Shown: positions 1-8,569, numbered from the stretch's first letter. The stretch is 64,000 bases of DNA from Paracoccus sediminicola (GCF_027912835.1 NZ_CP115768.1:1302001-1366000), one strand, 5' to 3'. Notes: generated from the sequence alone by a model not told the origin. A program made the numbers and translations.

Positions 1-3000
1 TGGAAGGAACTGGTCGGATTCACCGGTGGTCTTGATTTCGGTCCGATACTCGGAGGTGCTGAGGTTTTCGAGGTCGTCGTCTTCGTACCTGAACCGCCAC
101 TCACGCCATTCACGCTGCCTTTGGGAAACCTGCGCGGTATGCTCGCGCCCCTCCAACCCCCAATAGGCGCTGTGACCCGATGCCAGATCGTCCGCAATCG
201 ATGCGTACAGATCGTGGAAGTATCTGTTTCCCCGCTGGCTCTCGTCGGAAAGCGCGGGCCCGGGTACAAGGCGGACGGCGGAGGGCGTCAGCCGCCAACC
301 TACGAGATCAGCGTCGAGCTCAACCGGGACGATCAAGCCCTCATCTGCGAGCAGCTCAAGTAGGCGCGAGAAGAACTCAATGTAGTGATCCCGCCCGAGC
401 TTCGCGCCCAGCACGCTCTTCTTGTTGATTAGCCGCGCAATGCGCGAGTTATGGCCGGCGCGAAGAAGGGTCTGTTCCTCACGAAGACCCACGGCGTTCT
501 TTCCGGGTGCACGCAGAAGCAGCGACGACCGTCCGCGCGGTTTCTCCTTGGCATCTATCGCCCACGGAGCGCGCAACAGCGAACGTGATTTCTGCGCGAC
601 ACCGTCCAGAACAGTCAGATCCAGGGCTTCCGTACTGACGGCCAGCCCTTCGAGCATTGCGCCCAGCACGCTCGCAAGCAGCAGGGCTCTCTGCTCTTCT
701 GCTTGATCGCCGAGCTCGGGCAGGACTGTCATCAGCCTTTCCCGGTCTGATGCCATGTCGGCGACGCCGACGAACTCAACATCGAGAAGCTTCAGAACGG
801 AGAGGCTGGGGTTGGTGTAGCGCCAACCCCTGCGGAGGTCAGTCCACACTCGGTGAGCCAGAACCTTTGCGAGTGCGCGCTGGGCATCTTCCCGAATGAC
901 AGCGCCAGCCGATGGGTCGAGCATCCAATGAGCACGCGCGTCCTTGTTTGCAGACGTGAAGCCGAGCGCCTTGACGACGCTGAGACCGAACTCATCCTCG
1001 GTCAGCCCATCGGGGCCTGCTGCCATTATCGCCCGCAGAATGGCCCCACGCAGAAGGCTCACGAACAGAAAATCGTTGAAGTGGCCGGACTGAAGCGCCG
1101 CGTCTTGTCGATTGTCCGTAAACCCTAGCAGCTTGCGCTTTGTCTTTGGAACACCGCTCGTCGGCTTGTTCATCCACTCGAGAGCACTGGACACGAGAAG
1201 GGTCGTCGCGGAGCTCCTCCCTTCGCCAGAGAGGCCCGCCAGCTTACTGCGCTCACGCATCCCCTGGTTAGGCTCGTCCTTGCAGCAGAGGCAGAATGCA
1301 AACTTTCCAGGGATGAACCAGAACTCTCTCCCGCCGGCGCCATGGCGACCGTCTGGCGTCACGACATAGGAGATGGGTACGCGCTTCTTGCGATAGGACC
1401 GCAGCCGCTCGATGCCGTTGCGCTCTTCGAGCCAGCTCTCCGGGTAGCCGTTCAAGTCGCCATCGAAGGCGAAATCAGGATCATTGTCTGGAGCCGGGCA
1501 AAGATATCCCGCCACATCATCGTCGTCTTCGGTTTCCAGCGGCGTATCGTCGATATTGCGGGGAAGAAACCTGATGTGCCCGTCATCCTCGCTCTCGGTG
1601 ACGATGTGGTATTCGTGTCCGCAGTTCCTGCAGAAGCGTGTTGGGTAAAGCCGGTTACCCCGAGCATTGGGATCTTCGAGCTGGCCCTCGAACAGAACGG
1701 TGCGCGGCTTGTCCGTAAGCGTTGTGAAGATCTCACCAGCGCCGGAGATGAATCTGTGCAATTTGAATGCCAGGAACGCTCCGTCCCCCGTCCCACCGCG
1801 CTGATCTGCGGGAAGGCTTACCAGCGTCAGGAAGCCTTCTAGCTGTGTCCGACAACGCTCCGCGTCGACCCCACTGTCGTCGGCCAATCGTCTGACGGCG
1901 TCCTCGAAGGGGATGGGCTTCTTTCGTTTCAGCTCCAAGCCGTCATCGAGTCCGAGCGCAAGCTCCGCCCATACCGCGAGCGGGTGTTTTCTGAGCTGCT
2001 CGTCGTCCAAGCTCGCCGGGAGAGGCTGTCGCACCGCGTCAGCGAGTGCGGCGGTCGCTTGCGCGAGAGTGATGTTGTCGTCGGTGGCCCGTTGCAGGGA
2101 CTCGTCAATTACGGCATCTGGGCCGATCTCTGAGCCGAAAAGTCTGGTCGCAACTTTGGCCACGGCGACCGCTCGGCTTTCTTCGGTGCCTTCTGACGCC
2201 ATCGTCGCCGATGTGCCTATGCAGATCGGAGCCTTGTCAGGGGAGCAGCGGTCGCGCAGCCGCCGAACGAGCACCGCCACATCCGCGCCTTGGCGCCCTC
2301 TATAGGTATGGAGTTCGTCGAGGATGATGAATTCAAGACCGGTCGCGTTCTTGACCACCTGAGCGTCCAGGTCGTCTTGGCGGGTCAGCAGGAGCTCCGC
2401 CATCATGTAGTTCGTGAGCAGGATATCTGGCGGATTGGCCGCGATCCGTTGACGTTCCTCTTGGCTTTCTTGCCCCGTGTAGCGTTTGACAACTGGCTTC
2501 AGGGCGTCCGGAAGCCCTGACTGTCCGATGAACTTGTCGATTTCCTTCATCTGGCTGTTCGCCAGAGCATTCATTGGATAGACGATGATCGCGCGGGTTG
2601 TTCGAGGCTTACCGGCGCGCAGAGCCCGAATGATGGAATCAACCACCGGCACGAAGAAGCACAGCGATTTGCCAGAGCCCGTGCCTGTGGTGACAACATA
2701 ACTTTTTCCCGACTTCGCCTTAGCAATCGACTCCGCCTGGTGTCTGTGAAACCGCAGAGGTTTTTCGCCAAAGCGGAACACTCTGCCGGTTCCTTCGTCC
2801 AAGTCGCCGGACATGACGAGATCGTCCACCGTGGGGCCTGAGAGGTACCGCGGGTTCAACGACAGGAGCGCGTCCGGCCAAAATCGCCCAGCATCATACT
2901 GCGCGTCGATTTCTGTACGAAGATCTTCGGCACGGATGGCGCTGAAAGAACGCGAAAAACGCTCATAGGATCCGATTAGATGATGGTCAAATTCAAAGGC

Positions 3001-3006
3001 CTTCAT
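1..3006 (-). CDS. Large DEAD/DEAH-type helicase of the YprA/DruE class, C-terminus beyond window edge
   Basis: The first 1002 codons are open from the ATG at 3006 to the window edge, so the protein is incomplete here. Walker A GTGSGKS is at residues 108-114 and motif II DELH at 230-233, inside a DELHTYRGRQGADVA stretch typical of the large COG1205 (YprA/MrfA, DruE, DpdJ) helicases. Cysteine pairs at 459/462 and 572/574/575 suggest a zinc site, and a TDNRQDAALQ motif lies near 630. The second motor domain should lie outside the window. Family members act on nucleic acids, often in anti-phage islands (Druantia, Dpd). The start overlaps the stop of the WYL regulator gene by 4 bp (ATGA), so the two are probably co-translated. 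The helicase class is sure; the specific system is not, because partner genes may lie to the left. Confidence 0.85.
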   Translation of the reverse strand, partial: MKAFEFDHHLIGSYERFSRSFSAIRAEDLRTEIDAQYDAGRFWPDALLSLNPRYLSGPTVDDLVMSGDLDEGTGRVFRFGEKPLRFHRHQAESIAKAKSGKSYVVTTGTGSGKSLCFFVPVVDSIIRALRAGKPRTTRAIIVYPMNALANSQMKEIDKFIGQSGLPDALKPVVKRYTGQESQEERQRIAANPPDILLTNYMMAELLLTRQDDLDAQVVKNATGLEFIILDELHTYRGRQGADVAVLVRRLRDRCSPDKAPICIGTSATMASEGTEESRAVAVAKVATRLFGSEIGPDAVIDESLQRATDDNITLAQATAALADAVRQPLPASLDDEQLRKHPLAVWAELALGLDDGLELKRKKPIPFEDAVRRLADDSGVDAERCRTQLEGFLTLVSLPADQRGGTGDGAFLAFKLHRFISGAGEIFTTLTDKPRTVLFEGQLEDPNARGNRLYPTRFCRNCGHEYHIVTESEDDGHIRFLPRNIDDTPLETEDDDDVAGYLCPAPDNDPDFAFDGDLNGYPESWLEERNGIERLRSYRKKRVPISYVVTPDGRHGAGGREFWFIPGKFAFCLCCKDEPNQGMRERSKLAGLSGEGRSSATTLLVSSALEWMNKPTSGVPKTKRKLLGFTDNRQDAALQSGHFNDFLFVSLLRGAILRAIMAAGPDGLTEDEFGLSVVKALGFTSANKDARAHWMLDPSAGAVIREDAQRALAKVLAHRVWTDLRRGWRYTNPSLSVLKLLDVEFVGVADMASDRERLMTVLPELGDQAEEQRALLLASVLGAMLEGLAVSTEALDLTVLDGVAQKSRSLLRAPWAIDAKEKPRGRSSLLLRAPGKNAVGLREEQTLLRAGHNSRIARLINKKSVLGAKLGRDHYIEFFSRLLELLADEGLIVPVELDADLVGWRLTPSAVRLVPGPALSDESQRGNRYFHDLYASIADDLASGHSAYWGLEGREHTAQVSQRQREWREWRFRYEDDDLENLSTSEYRTEIKTTGESDQFLP

Positions 3007-3890
3007 GGCAGATCCTTGAAGCTACTTGCTGCTCCGCCTTGGGCAAAGATGGCTTTGCGGTTCAGAAGCACGACCTGCTGATCCTGTGGTCGCCGCGCCG
3101 CCGGATCCGTATCGAGCCCCAACCGCTTCAGCGCGTAGTAGAGGAGCGCGCGTCGCACCTTGATCCTCGCTTTGCCGCCTCGCATGCCGTAATCGAGCGC
3201 TATGGCCTTTGCCTGCGCATCCGAGAGGTCGGGGTGAGGGGCGACCTCGAGCGTGACCTCGGAATGCCACTCGTTGTCGTCGTCTGCCGACGTGTCGTTC
3301 TCCCGTGATCCTCGGATCCTGAGCATTCGAGAAAGCAGGAGGTCCTTGAAGCACTCGTCGTTCAGACAGAACGCTCGCGTGTGCCAGCGGAAGCCGTCGA
3401 ACGCGATGGCATGGGGCGCGATCCAGCGCCAGCGCGGCTCGGGGCTGGACAGGGACTGGTACTTGACCTCGATCGCCTCGGACCGGCGGATGGCGCCGAC
3501 GACGGAACGAAGCGTCACCGGATCGACGCCACGCACCGGCGTCGGGGCGGACGCGTAGGGCGGAAGATTGGCTATCCAGGAGTCCTCCCGGTCGAGGATC
3601 CCGTCAGAGAGTGAGCGTAGCTGCGCGAGGTAGCGGCTCGCGTCGGGCTCGAGGAACTGCGCCTTGAAGTCCGAGCCGCGGACATAAGTCCGCGCGCTCT
3701 TGTCGTAGACCATGTTCTCCGGTGCGAAGCCAATGTAGCGGTTCAGGTCGGTAGACGCCTGGTTCACCGAGACCCCGAACTGGTCCATCAGATCGCTGCG
3801 GTTCAAATGTCCCTCCCAGAACAGGCGGAACTCGATGAACTCAAGGCGTTGCTCGACGCCCCAGCGAAGTTCCGACCTGTCGTTTTCCAT
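3003..3890 (-). CDS. WYL-domain transcriptional repressor, BrxR/CapW-like
   Basis: The 295-residue protein has the BrxR/CapW layout. An N-terminal winged HTH covers about residues 8-60 (it opens with RWGVEQRLEFIEFRLFWEG), a WYL domain covers about 120-200, and a C-terminal WCX-like region follows. The family consists of dimeric repressors that sit first in BREX, CBASS and other phage-defence operons and are thought to sense infection through a ligand of the WYL domain. Here it precedes, and overlaps by 4 bp, a large defence-type helicase gene, so it most likely represses its own operon. The 156-bp region upstream holds inverted repeats that could be operators. Family assignment is by sequence pattern; the ligand and target are inferred. 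Confidence 0.85.
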   Translation of the reverse strand: MENDRSELRWGVEQRLEFIEFRLFWEGHLNRSDLMDQFGVSVNQASTDLNRYIGFAPENMVYDKSARTYVRGSDFKAQFLEPDASRYLAQLRSLSDGILDREDSWIANLPPYASAPTPVRGVDPVTLRSVVGAIRRSEAIEVKYQSLSSPEPRWRWIAPHAIAFDGFRWHTRAFCLNDECFKDLLLSRMLRIRGSRENDTSADDDNEWHSEVTLEVAPHPDLSDAQAKAIALDYGMRGGKARIKVRRALLYYALKRLGLDTDPAARRPQDQQVVLLNRKAIFAQGGAASSFKDLP

Positions 3891-3895
3891 TACGC

Positions 3896-3973
3896 TCCCC
3901 GGCTCGGGCAGTGCGCACCCTAACTATGCGCGCCCATTTTCTGGGCCTAAGCCGAGGCTAGCCGAGCCGGGGA
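3896..3973. promoter_or_regulatory. Inverted-repeat region upstream of the WYL regulator, possible operator
   Basis: A perfect 12-bp inverted repeat (TCCCCGGCTCGG at 3896-3907, CCGAGCCGGGGA at 3962-3973) brackets the region upstream of the regulator start. Between the arms lies a second small dyad, GCCCA-TTTTC-TGGGC (3932-3946). BrxR/CapW proteins bind inverted repeats in their own promoters, so either could be the operator. No clear -35/-10 pair was identified, and GC-rich dyads can arise by chance. Confidence 0.35.
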
Positions 3974-4046
3974 TGTGGCGCAATCGAAATGCGTCGCAAA
4001 TCAGAGCTTTGGAGCGGTGCGCCAGGTCCGGGGGACGAGGCCGGGG

Positions 4047-4250
4047 TCAGTAGGCAGGGACGCTCTGATCGGACGTCGCGTTCATTACGTCGCGCTCGAA
4101 GGCCTCGACATCGGCGATGCGGTAGACGACGCGCCCTCCGATCTTCATGCACACAGGTCCTTCGCCGGCCCACCGCCACCGCTCCAGGGTGCGGTGCGAA
4201 ATGGTCCAGCGCTCCGCCAGTTCTTTCTGGTTCAAGCAAGTTGGTTTCAT
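4047..4250 (-). CDS. AlpA/excisionase-like small HTH protein
   Basis: A 67-residue protein with one MerR-like winged helix: LNQKELAERW, then TISHRTLERWRW, then a GRVVYRIADVEAFER wing/helix. This is the pattern of AlpA-type regulators and excisionases of integrative elements, which bind DNA to promote excision or activate element genes. The ATG at 4250 is preferred because AAGGAG lies 6 bp upstream; an ATG at 4253 and a GTG at 4268 in the same frame are alternatives. It lies upstream of, and on the same strand as, the WYL-helicase pair, which supports a mobile-island origin. No integrase gene is visible in the window, so it may be a stranded remnant or the integrase may lie to the left. Confidence 0.7.
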   Translation of the reverse strand: MKPTCLNQKELAERWTISHRTLERWRWAGEGPVCMKIGGRVVYRIADVEAFERDVMNATSDQSVPAY

Positions 4251-5014
4251 CATCGTCTCCTTCTTCACAACTCACAGCGGTTGCAGAAGGACGAAGGCGT
4301 GAAAGAAAAAGAGAGGCAAGTCAGTGTCTTGAGGCGCTGTGCGCAAAGGCGCCGCGGCCGCGCAGTGCCGTCAACGCACCCAGCGAGAGCGAGAGAAAGC
4401 AAGCGTATCGGACGCTATTCCCAGAGGAACGTGGCAGGTGGCCGGCATTCGACCCTGCCCACTGAGCGGAGTTTTTGCGTATCGCTTTCCCTCCGACTTC
4501 GCGGGACTACGATAGGATTCACAGCAATAACCGATGGCTACGATTCCCTTTAGAATCATGCGTTTGAAAGTCTCGGTCGGACACTTTGCTCCTGCTTTGT
4601 ATTTGCTTTGATCGTGTTCTGTTCAGCCGCAACCGAGTAGTAGCGAGAAGAATTGGCGGGGGTGGGCGTGCCGAAGTTGCCCGGCCTTCGACACGCCCCG
4701 ACGAAACGCAGCCACGCGGGTCTGTGCGGTCGGCGAAAACTCTAGCCAGCCTGGTGGGTCCCGAGCGGGTTCGCCGCCATCACCACCGACGCGCTCGATC
4801 GGGCCTACCGTCCGGCGTCTCCCCGCAACCTCGATCACTTTGGAGCCCAAGCGCGGGCCGTTGGGGATGACGATCTGGACGCCTACTGAGTGACGCACCT
4901 AGACGATCTGGCGCAGTTGGCACGGCCAACGTCATGTGAGACTAGTAAGTCACACGCACACCGGCTAACCGTCGTGGTGCAATCAATCAGAAATCTTAAT
5001 GGGACAGGTTGAGC
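4251..5014. other. Gene-poor stretch inside the accessory island
   Basis: No convincing intact gene in 764 bp. Short frames here lack family signatures and plausible ribosome-binding sites. The only recognisable coding trace is a 20-codon ettA-like fragment on the minus strand at 4821-4880. Composition is mixed, with AT-richer patches near 4490-4620, as expected for a patchwork of remnants. Confidence 0.5.
4821..4880 (-). pseudogene. ettA: Fragment of ettA (ABC-F translational throttle ATPase)
   Basis: The minus strand encodes VQIVIPNGPRLGSKVIEVAG, which matches the linker before the second ATPase domain of alphaproteobacterial EttA. Similarity stops abruptly on both sides: downstream the frame becomes unrelated low-complexity sequence, and upstream a stop follows within a few codons. 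No other ettA sequence is present, so this is a 60-bp debris fragment, probably left by recombination. A chance match is unlikely given the specific PNGPRLG motif. Confidence 0.55.
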
Positions 5015-5412
5015 ATGTTCGGGCTCTTTAAAAAGAAAGACAGTGACAAGGATCGGGTGAAGACTGCAATTCGGCGCGAGTTTGATGAAACAGTCGCCGT
5101 AGCGAGAGTTGCCCCGCTTTCAAAGCAGGCGCGGGTCGGCAAAGGTGTAAATGACGCGCTGTCGTTCTTTGATCGAGAATATACGAAAAAGGACTTCCAG
5201 GATCTATCTTTCCCGGAGCGTAAGGTTTTCCTCGACGTCCTTGCAGCCGACAAGAAGAGCTTCGCCTCAAGGACGGAGACGAATCTATCGAGCATATTGG
5301 ATATTCACTCGTGTCACGATGGGTGATCGCTGTTGCCATGTGTGACAACGAACTGGTGGATCACTTTGACGATAGCTTGGCCTACTTCAAGCGTGCTGCC
5401 GAAACACTGTAG
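5015..5412 (+). pseudogene. Orphan small gene interrupted by a one-base frameshift
   Basis: The first frame starts at ATG 5015 (MFGLFKKKDSDKD; an in-frame TTG at 5009 is also possible, GGGACAGG upstream) and ends early at a TGA at 5324-5326. From about 5264 a different frame reads LKDGDESIEHIGYSLVSRWV and runs with protein-like composition through AYFKRAAETL to the TAG at 5410-5412. Inserting one base in the run at 5263-5266 (TTCGCC then TCAAGG) joins the two into a protein of about 132 residues, apparently soluble and rich in charged residues. The family is not recognised. The shift could be genuine decay or a sequencing error. The gene is AT-richer than the core genome, like the LRR gene that follows. 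Confidence 0.6.
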
Positions 5413-5574
5413 AGACAGCTTTCGCCGGCCGCGTCAGAGTGATGCCAAGAAGCAGCTTATCGCAAAGTAGTCAGGGCCGAAAGCCACGATAGCTCTCCTC
5501 TTGGCTCCGGTCACGGGCTACGGAGAGGTCATTGACCTCTGGAGAGGGGTCATATCAACCATGCGGAAAGATCT

Positions 5575-6576
5575 ATGGAAATAATTATTGGAGCAATCGT
5601 CCTCTTCTTCGTGGTAAGGTTCTTTTTTGCAATGGGACGGGCGAAAAGCACGAGCGAAAAAAACTCGTCGGATGGTAGGGAAATATACTCCCTCTGCAAG
5701 GCGCGAGGAATGGATGTGAGTGACATTCATTCTGTCGAGTACGATCCAAAGGCCATGGCGCTAGTAAAGGAGCGGCTTTCAAATATCACAAAAACAGGGC
5801 GCGACCAGGGGCGTCCGCGGAATGACATGATTGCCGACTGCATGTACGAAGTCTGGCGGAGAAAGGAGGCATCGTTCATTGTCTATTCGGTCATTAATTG
5901 GGGCGTCAGCCACGGGCTTCCCCAGTTTGATCGCTACGCAAACAGCTTTACCAAGGGTGATCCGCTTTCAATCTCTGAAGAAGATATTGAGGCGATTCAA
6001 GATCTCAGGCTCTTGAGTGCAGAGGTCGGCTTCTTCGGACGGGCCAACCCGATCACTTACATCCCTGACGAGGTGTTCTTACTGCCGAAGCTAGAATGCC
6101 TCTATTTTGGAAAGGGCGGCTACCCCGAAAACTTTTCGGTTGAGCTGGAAAGGATACCGGAGAGCATCCAACGTGCCAAAAACCTTAAGTTTCTGCACTT
6201 GCAGTACTGTGGGCTGACCGAGTTGCCGCGCCACATTTTTACGCCATGGCTGGAGGAGCTAAAGGTAGGCGGCAATGATATCAAGATCATCCCAGATGGT
6301 ATTGAAAATGCCACCTCCCTTCGAATGCTTACCGCGTGGATGAACGACCTTGAATATGTGTCGGAAAAAATTGGAACCTTGAAAAACTTGAAGCGCATTG
6401 ATTTCTCGGCGAATCCCAACCTCAAGCTCCCCAGTTCAATTGTAAACCTTGGGGAGATGGAGGAGATGTACATAGATGAAGATCTGCCTGGTTTGACGCC
6501 CGACCAATTGGCTTGGCTGAAAAGGAATAATAGTTTCATCCGCAAAGTTGAGGAAGATGACGAGATACCATTTTAA
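5575..6576 (+). CDS. Membrane-anchored leucine-rich-repeat protein with SSB-like C-terminal tail
   Basis: The 333-residue protein begins with one hydrophobic segment (residues 3-19) followed by basic residues, which predicts a cytoplasmic C-terminal part. Residues of about 160-315 form leucine-rich repeats (for example LKFLHLQYCGLTELPRHIF and LEELKVGGNDIKIIPDGI), a protein-interaction solenoid. It ends KVEEDDEIPF: the last six residues, DDEIPF, are the same as the end of the SSB encoded at 42755-43282. The tail of SSB is the docking peptide for many repair and replication proteins, so this protein may bind the same partners. GGAAAG precedes the start. Base composition is clearly AT-richer than neighbouring core genes, which suggests transfer. 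Specific function unknown. Confidence 0.75.
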   Translation: MEIIIGAIVLFFVVRFFFAMGRAKSTSEKNSSDGREIYSLCKARGMDVSDIHSVEYDPKAMALVKERLSNITKTGRDQGRPRNDMIADCMYEVWRRKEASFIVYSVINWGVSHGLPQFDRYANSFTKGDPLSISEEDIEAIQDLRLLSAEVGFFGRANPITYIPDEVFLLPKLECLYFGKGGYPENFSVELERIPESIQRAKNLKFLHLQYCGLTELPRHIFTPWLEELKVGGNDIKIIPDGIENATSLRMLTAWMNDLEYVSEKIGTLKNLKRIDFSANPNLKLPSSIVNLGEMEEMYIDEDLPGLTPDQLAWLKRNNSFIRKVEEDDEIPF

Positions 6577-7036
6577 GCGGGTTCAAGCTTCTGTAATGGC
6601 CGAGTCCCCTTGGCAGGAAAAAAGCAAGAAATTCGAGTGGGTGACGTGGAGTTCCATGTGAAGGTTGGAGCCAGCGCAAATGCGCGCAAGCACGGGTGTT
6701 GAACAGAACCTCCTTGGATTCGCCGATTTCAGAATAGATCCCGGTCGCTACTTCCAGCAGAGTTTTCAGGCGCTCCTTTCGCTCCGCCACTTGCCCCCAC
6801 AAAAGCGTTCTCCCGAAGCGGCTGCGGCCGGATTTTTCGGTTATTCTTCATGCTGATGAGAACCGAGATGGGCGCAGGCATGTACCGCAGACATCGCCTG
6901 CGCAGTCTTTCCGGCCCCACCGTCCCCTCAGCCCCTGAACCAGGTCAGACCGATCAGGCTGATCGAGGCCCGCTTCATGAAGGCCGGGCTCGTCAATCAG
7001 CGCGGATCACGAGATCTACCACGCCGCACGCGCATA
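6577..7036. other. Non-coding junction between the island and the core genome
   Basis: These 460 bp contain no gene I can support. Composition rises from AT-rich on the left to the usual high GC on the right, so the island boundary is probably here. I saw no tRNA end, no clear direct-repeat attachment site and no transposase motif. A minus-strand frame at about 6700-6800 (GQVAERKERLKTLLEV) looks protein-like for some 40 residues but then loses character, and may be a remnant. Confidence 0.4.
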
Positions 7037-8569
7037 TCAACCGCGATACGGCGTCAGGCTCTTCACATGCGCCGCCGCCGCCTTTCGCAGCGCCTGCTGG
7101 TCCTTGGCGGATTTCCTGTGCCAGCTCGCTACCATCATCCGCATTCGATGGTTTTCGCCGAAACGTTTCTCGTGGCGGGCGATGAAATCCCAGTAGAGCG
7201 CATTCCACGGGCAGGCGCCCTCGCCCGTCCTCGCCTTCGGATCATAGACGCAATCGCCGCAGTAATCCGACATGCGGTCGATATAGCTGGCGCTCGCCGC
7301 ATAGGGTTTCGTCGCCAGCAGACCGCCATCCGCATGTTGTGACATGCCGATCGTGTTGGGCAGCTCGACCCATTCATAGGCATCGGCATAGACGCCCAGA
7401 TACCAGCGATGCAGCTGCTGCGGGTCGGCACCGATCAGCATGGCATAGGTGCCGGTAATCATCAGCCGCTGGATATGGTGGGCATAGGCCGTTTCGATGG
7501 TCTGGCCGATGGCCTGCGCCAGGCAGTGCATCTCGGTCTCGCCGGTCCAGTAGAAATCCGGCAGCGGGCGATCAGCGCCGAGTTCGTTGACCTCGGCGTA
7601 ATCCGGCATTTTCAGCCAGTAGATGCCGCGAATATACTCGCGCCAGCCGATGATCTGGCGGATGAAGCCCTCGACGGCGTTCAGCGGTGCACGCCCGGCC
7701 TGATACTCTGCCTCGGCACGCGCGCAGAGATCCAGCGGTTCGAGCAGCCCGATATTCAGATAGGCCGCAAGCACCGAATGATACATCCACGGTTTATCGG
7801 TCAGCATCGCGTCCTGATAGCGCCCGAAATCCGGCAGCGCGTCGGTCATGAAGCGATCCCGCGCGGCCTCGGCCCCCTTGCGCGTGACCTGCCAGCGGAA
7901 GGGGCGCAACCGGCCGAAATGATCGGGGAAACGGTCCTCGACCATCGCCAGCACCTCACGGGTGATATCGTCATCCGCGCCTTCAGGCGGTGCGGGCAGG
8001 AACAGATCGTCCCTGGCCGGCTTGCGGTTCTCGGCATCGTAATTCCACTTGCCACCCTCCGGCTTGTCCCCGTCCATCAGCAGCCCGGTGCGCTTGCGCA
8101 TCTCGCGGTAGAAATGCTCCATCAGCAGGATCTTGCGGCCGTCGGCCCAGTCGGCGAAATCCTGATGCGCGCAGAGAAACCGCTCATCCTCCCGGATCAT
8201 CACCGGCAGGTTCAGCGCCTCTTCCCAGCCCTGCATCTCGTCCCACAGCCGGTATTCTCCCGGCTCGGTCACGACGAGGGTTTCGGGGTCATGCGCCCTG
8301 ATCGCCTCGGCCACGGCGGTTCGCAGGTCGGGAACGTCCTCGCGCAGCTCGCGGTAATCGACGCGCCAGCCCGCATCGCGAAGTTCGCCTGCATGGTGGC
8401 GCATCGCGGCAAAGACGAGTGCCAGCTTTTGCTTGTGGTGGTCCGCATAGCCCGCCTCGGCGGCGACCTCGGCCATGAGGATCACGTCCTGCGCCTTTTC
8501 GGCCCCTTTCAGCGACGAGATCTGCCGCGAAAGCTGGTCGCCGAGAATCAGGATCAGCCGCCGTGTCAT
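7037..8569 (-). CDS. phrB: Iron-sulfur (6-4) photolyase, PhrB/FeS-BCP class
   Basis: The 510-residue protein is a deoxyribodipyrimidine photolyase-related protein (COG3046). Four cysteines at 349, 437, 440 and 453 match the [4Fe-4S] ligands of Agrobacterium PhrB with an offset of one, and the His pair at 364-365 matches the conserved catalytic region. Family enzymes use blue light and FAD to reverse UV-induced (6-4) photoproducts. The gene is last in a six-gene overlapping operon, and its start overlaps the SDR stop by 4 bp. It therefore belongs to the adjacent SigK-like regulon and is presumably induced by the same envelope or photo-oxidative signal. Length and motifs are complete. Confidence 0.93.
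   Translation of the reverse strand: MTRRLILILGDQLSRQISSLKGAEKAQDVILMAEVAAEAGYADHHKQKLALVFAAMRHHAGELRDAGWRVDYRELREDVPDLRTAVAEAIRAHDPETLVVTEPGEYRLWDEMQGWEEALNLPVMIREDERFLCAHQDFADWADGRKILLMEHFYREMRKRTGLLMDGDKPEGGKWNYDAENRKPARDDLFLPAPPEGADDDITREVLAMVEDRFPDHFGRLRPFRWQVTRKGAEAARDRFMTDALPDFGRYQDAMLTDKPWMYHSVLAAYLNIGLLEPLDLCARAEAEYQAGRAPLNAVEGFIRQIIGWREYIRGIYWLKMPDYAEVNELGADRPLPDFYWTGETEMHCLAQAIGQTIETAYAHHIQRLMITGTYAMLIGADPQQLHRWYLGVYADAYEWVELPNTIGMSQHADGGLLATKPYAASASYIDRMSDYCGDCVYDPKARTGEGACPWNALYWDFIARHEKRFGENHRMRMMVASWHRKSAKDQQALRKAAAAHVKSLTPYRG

Noticed and set aside
1..2800. Series of short plus-strand frames at the left edge
   Set aside because: They are antisense to one continuous minus-strand helicase frame that is not interrupted for 1002 codons and carries in-frame Walker A, DELH and zinc motifs.
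4371..4900. Small frames considered as toxin-antitoxin genes
   Set aside because: No ribosome-binding sites, no paired arrangement and no family residues; one contains only an ettA fragment.
6577..7036. tRNA gene or tRNA 3' end as integration site at the island boundary
   Set aside because: No cloverleaf, T-loop motif or CCA-adjacent stem was found in either strand of this gap.
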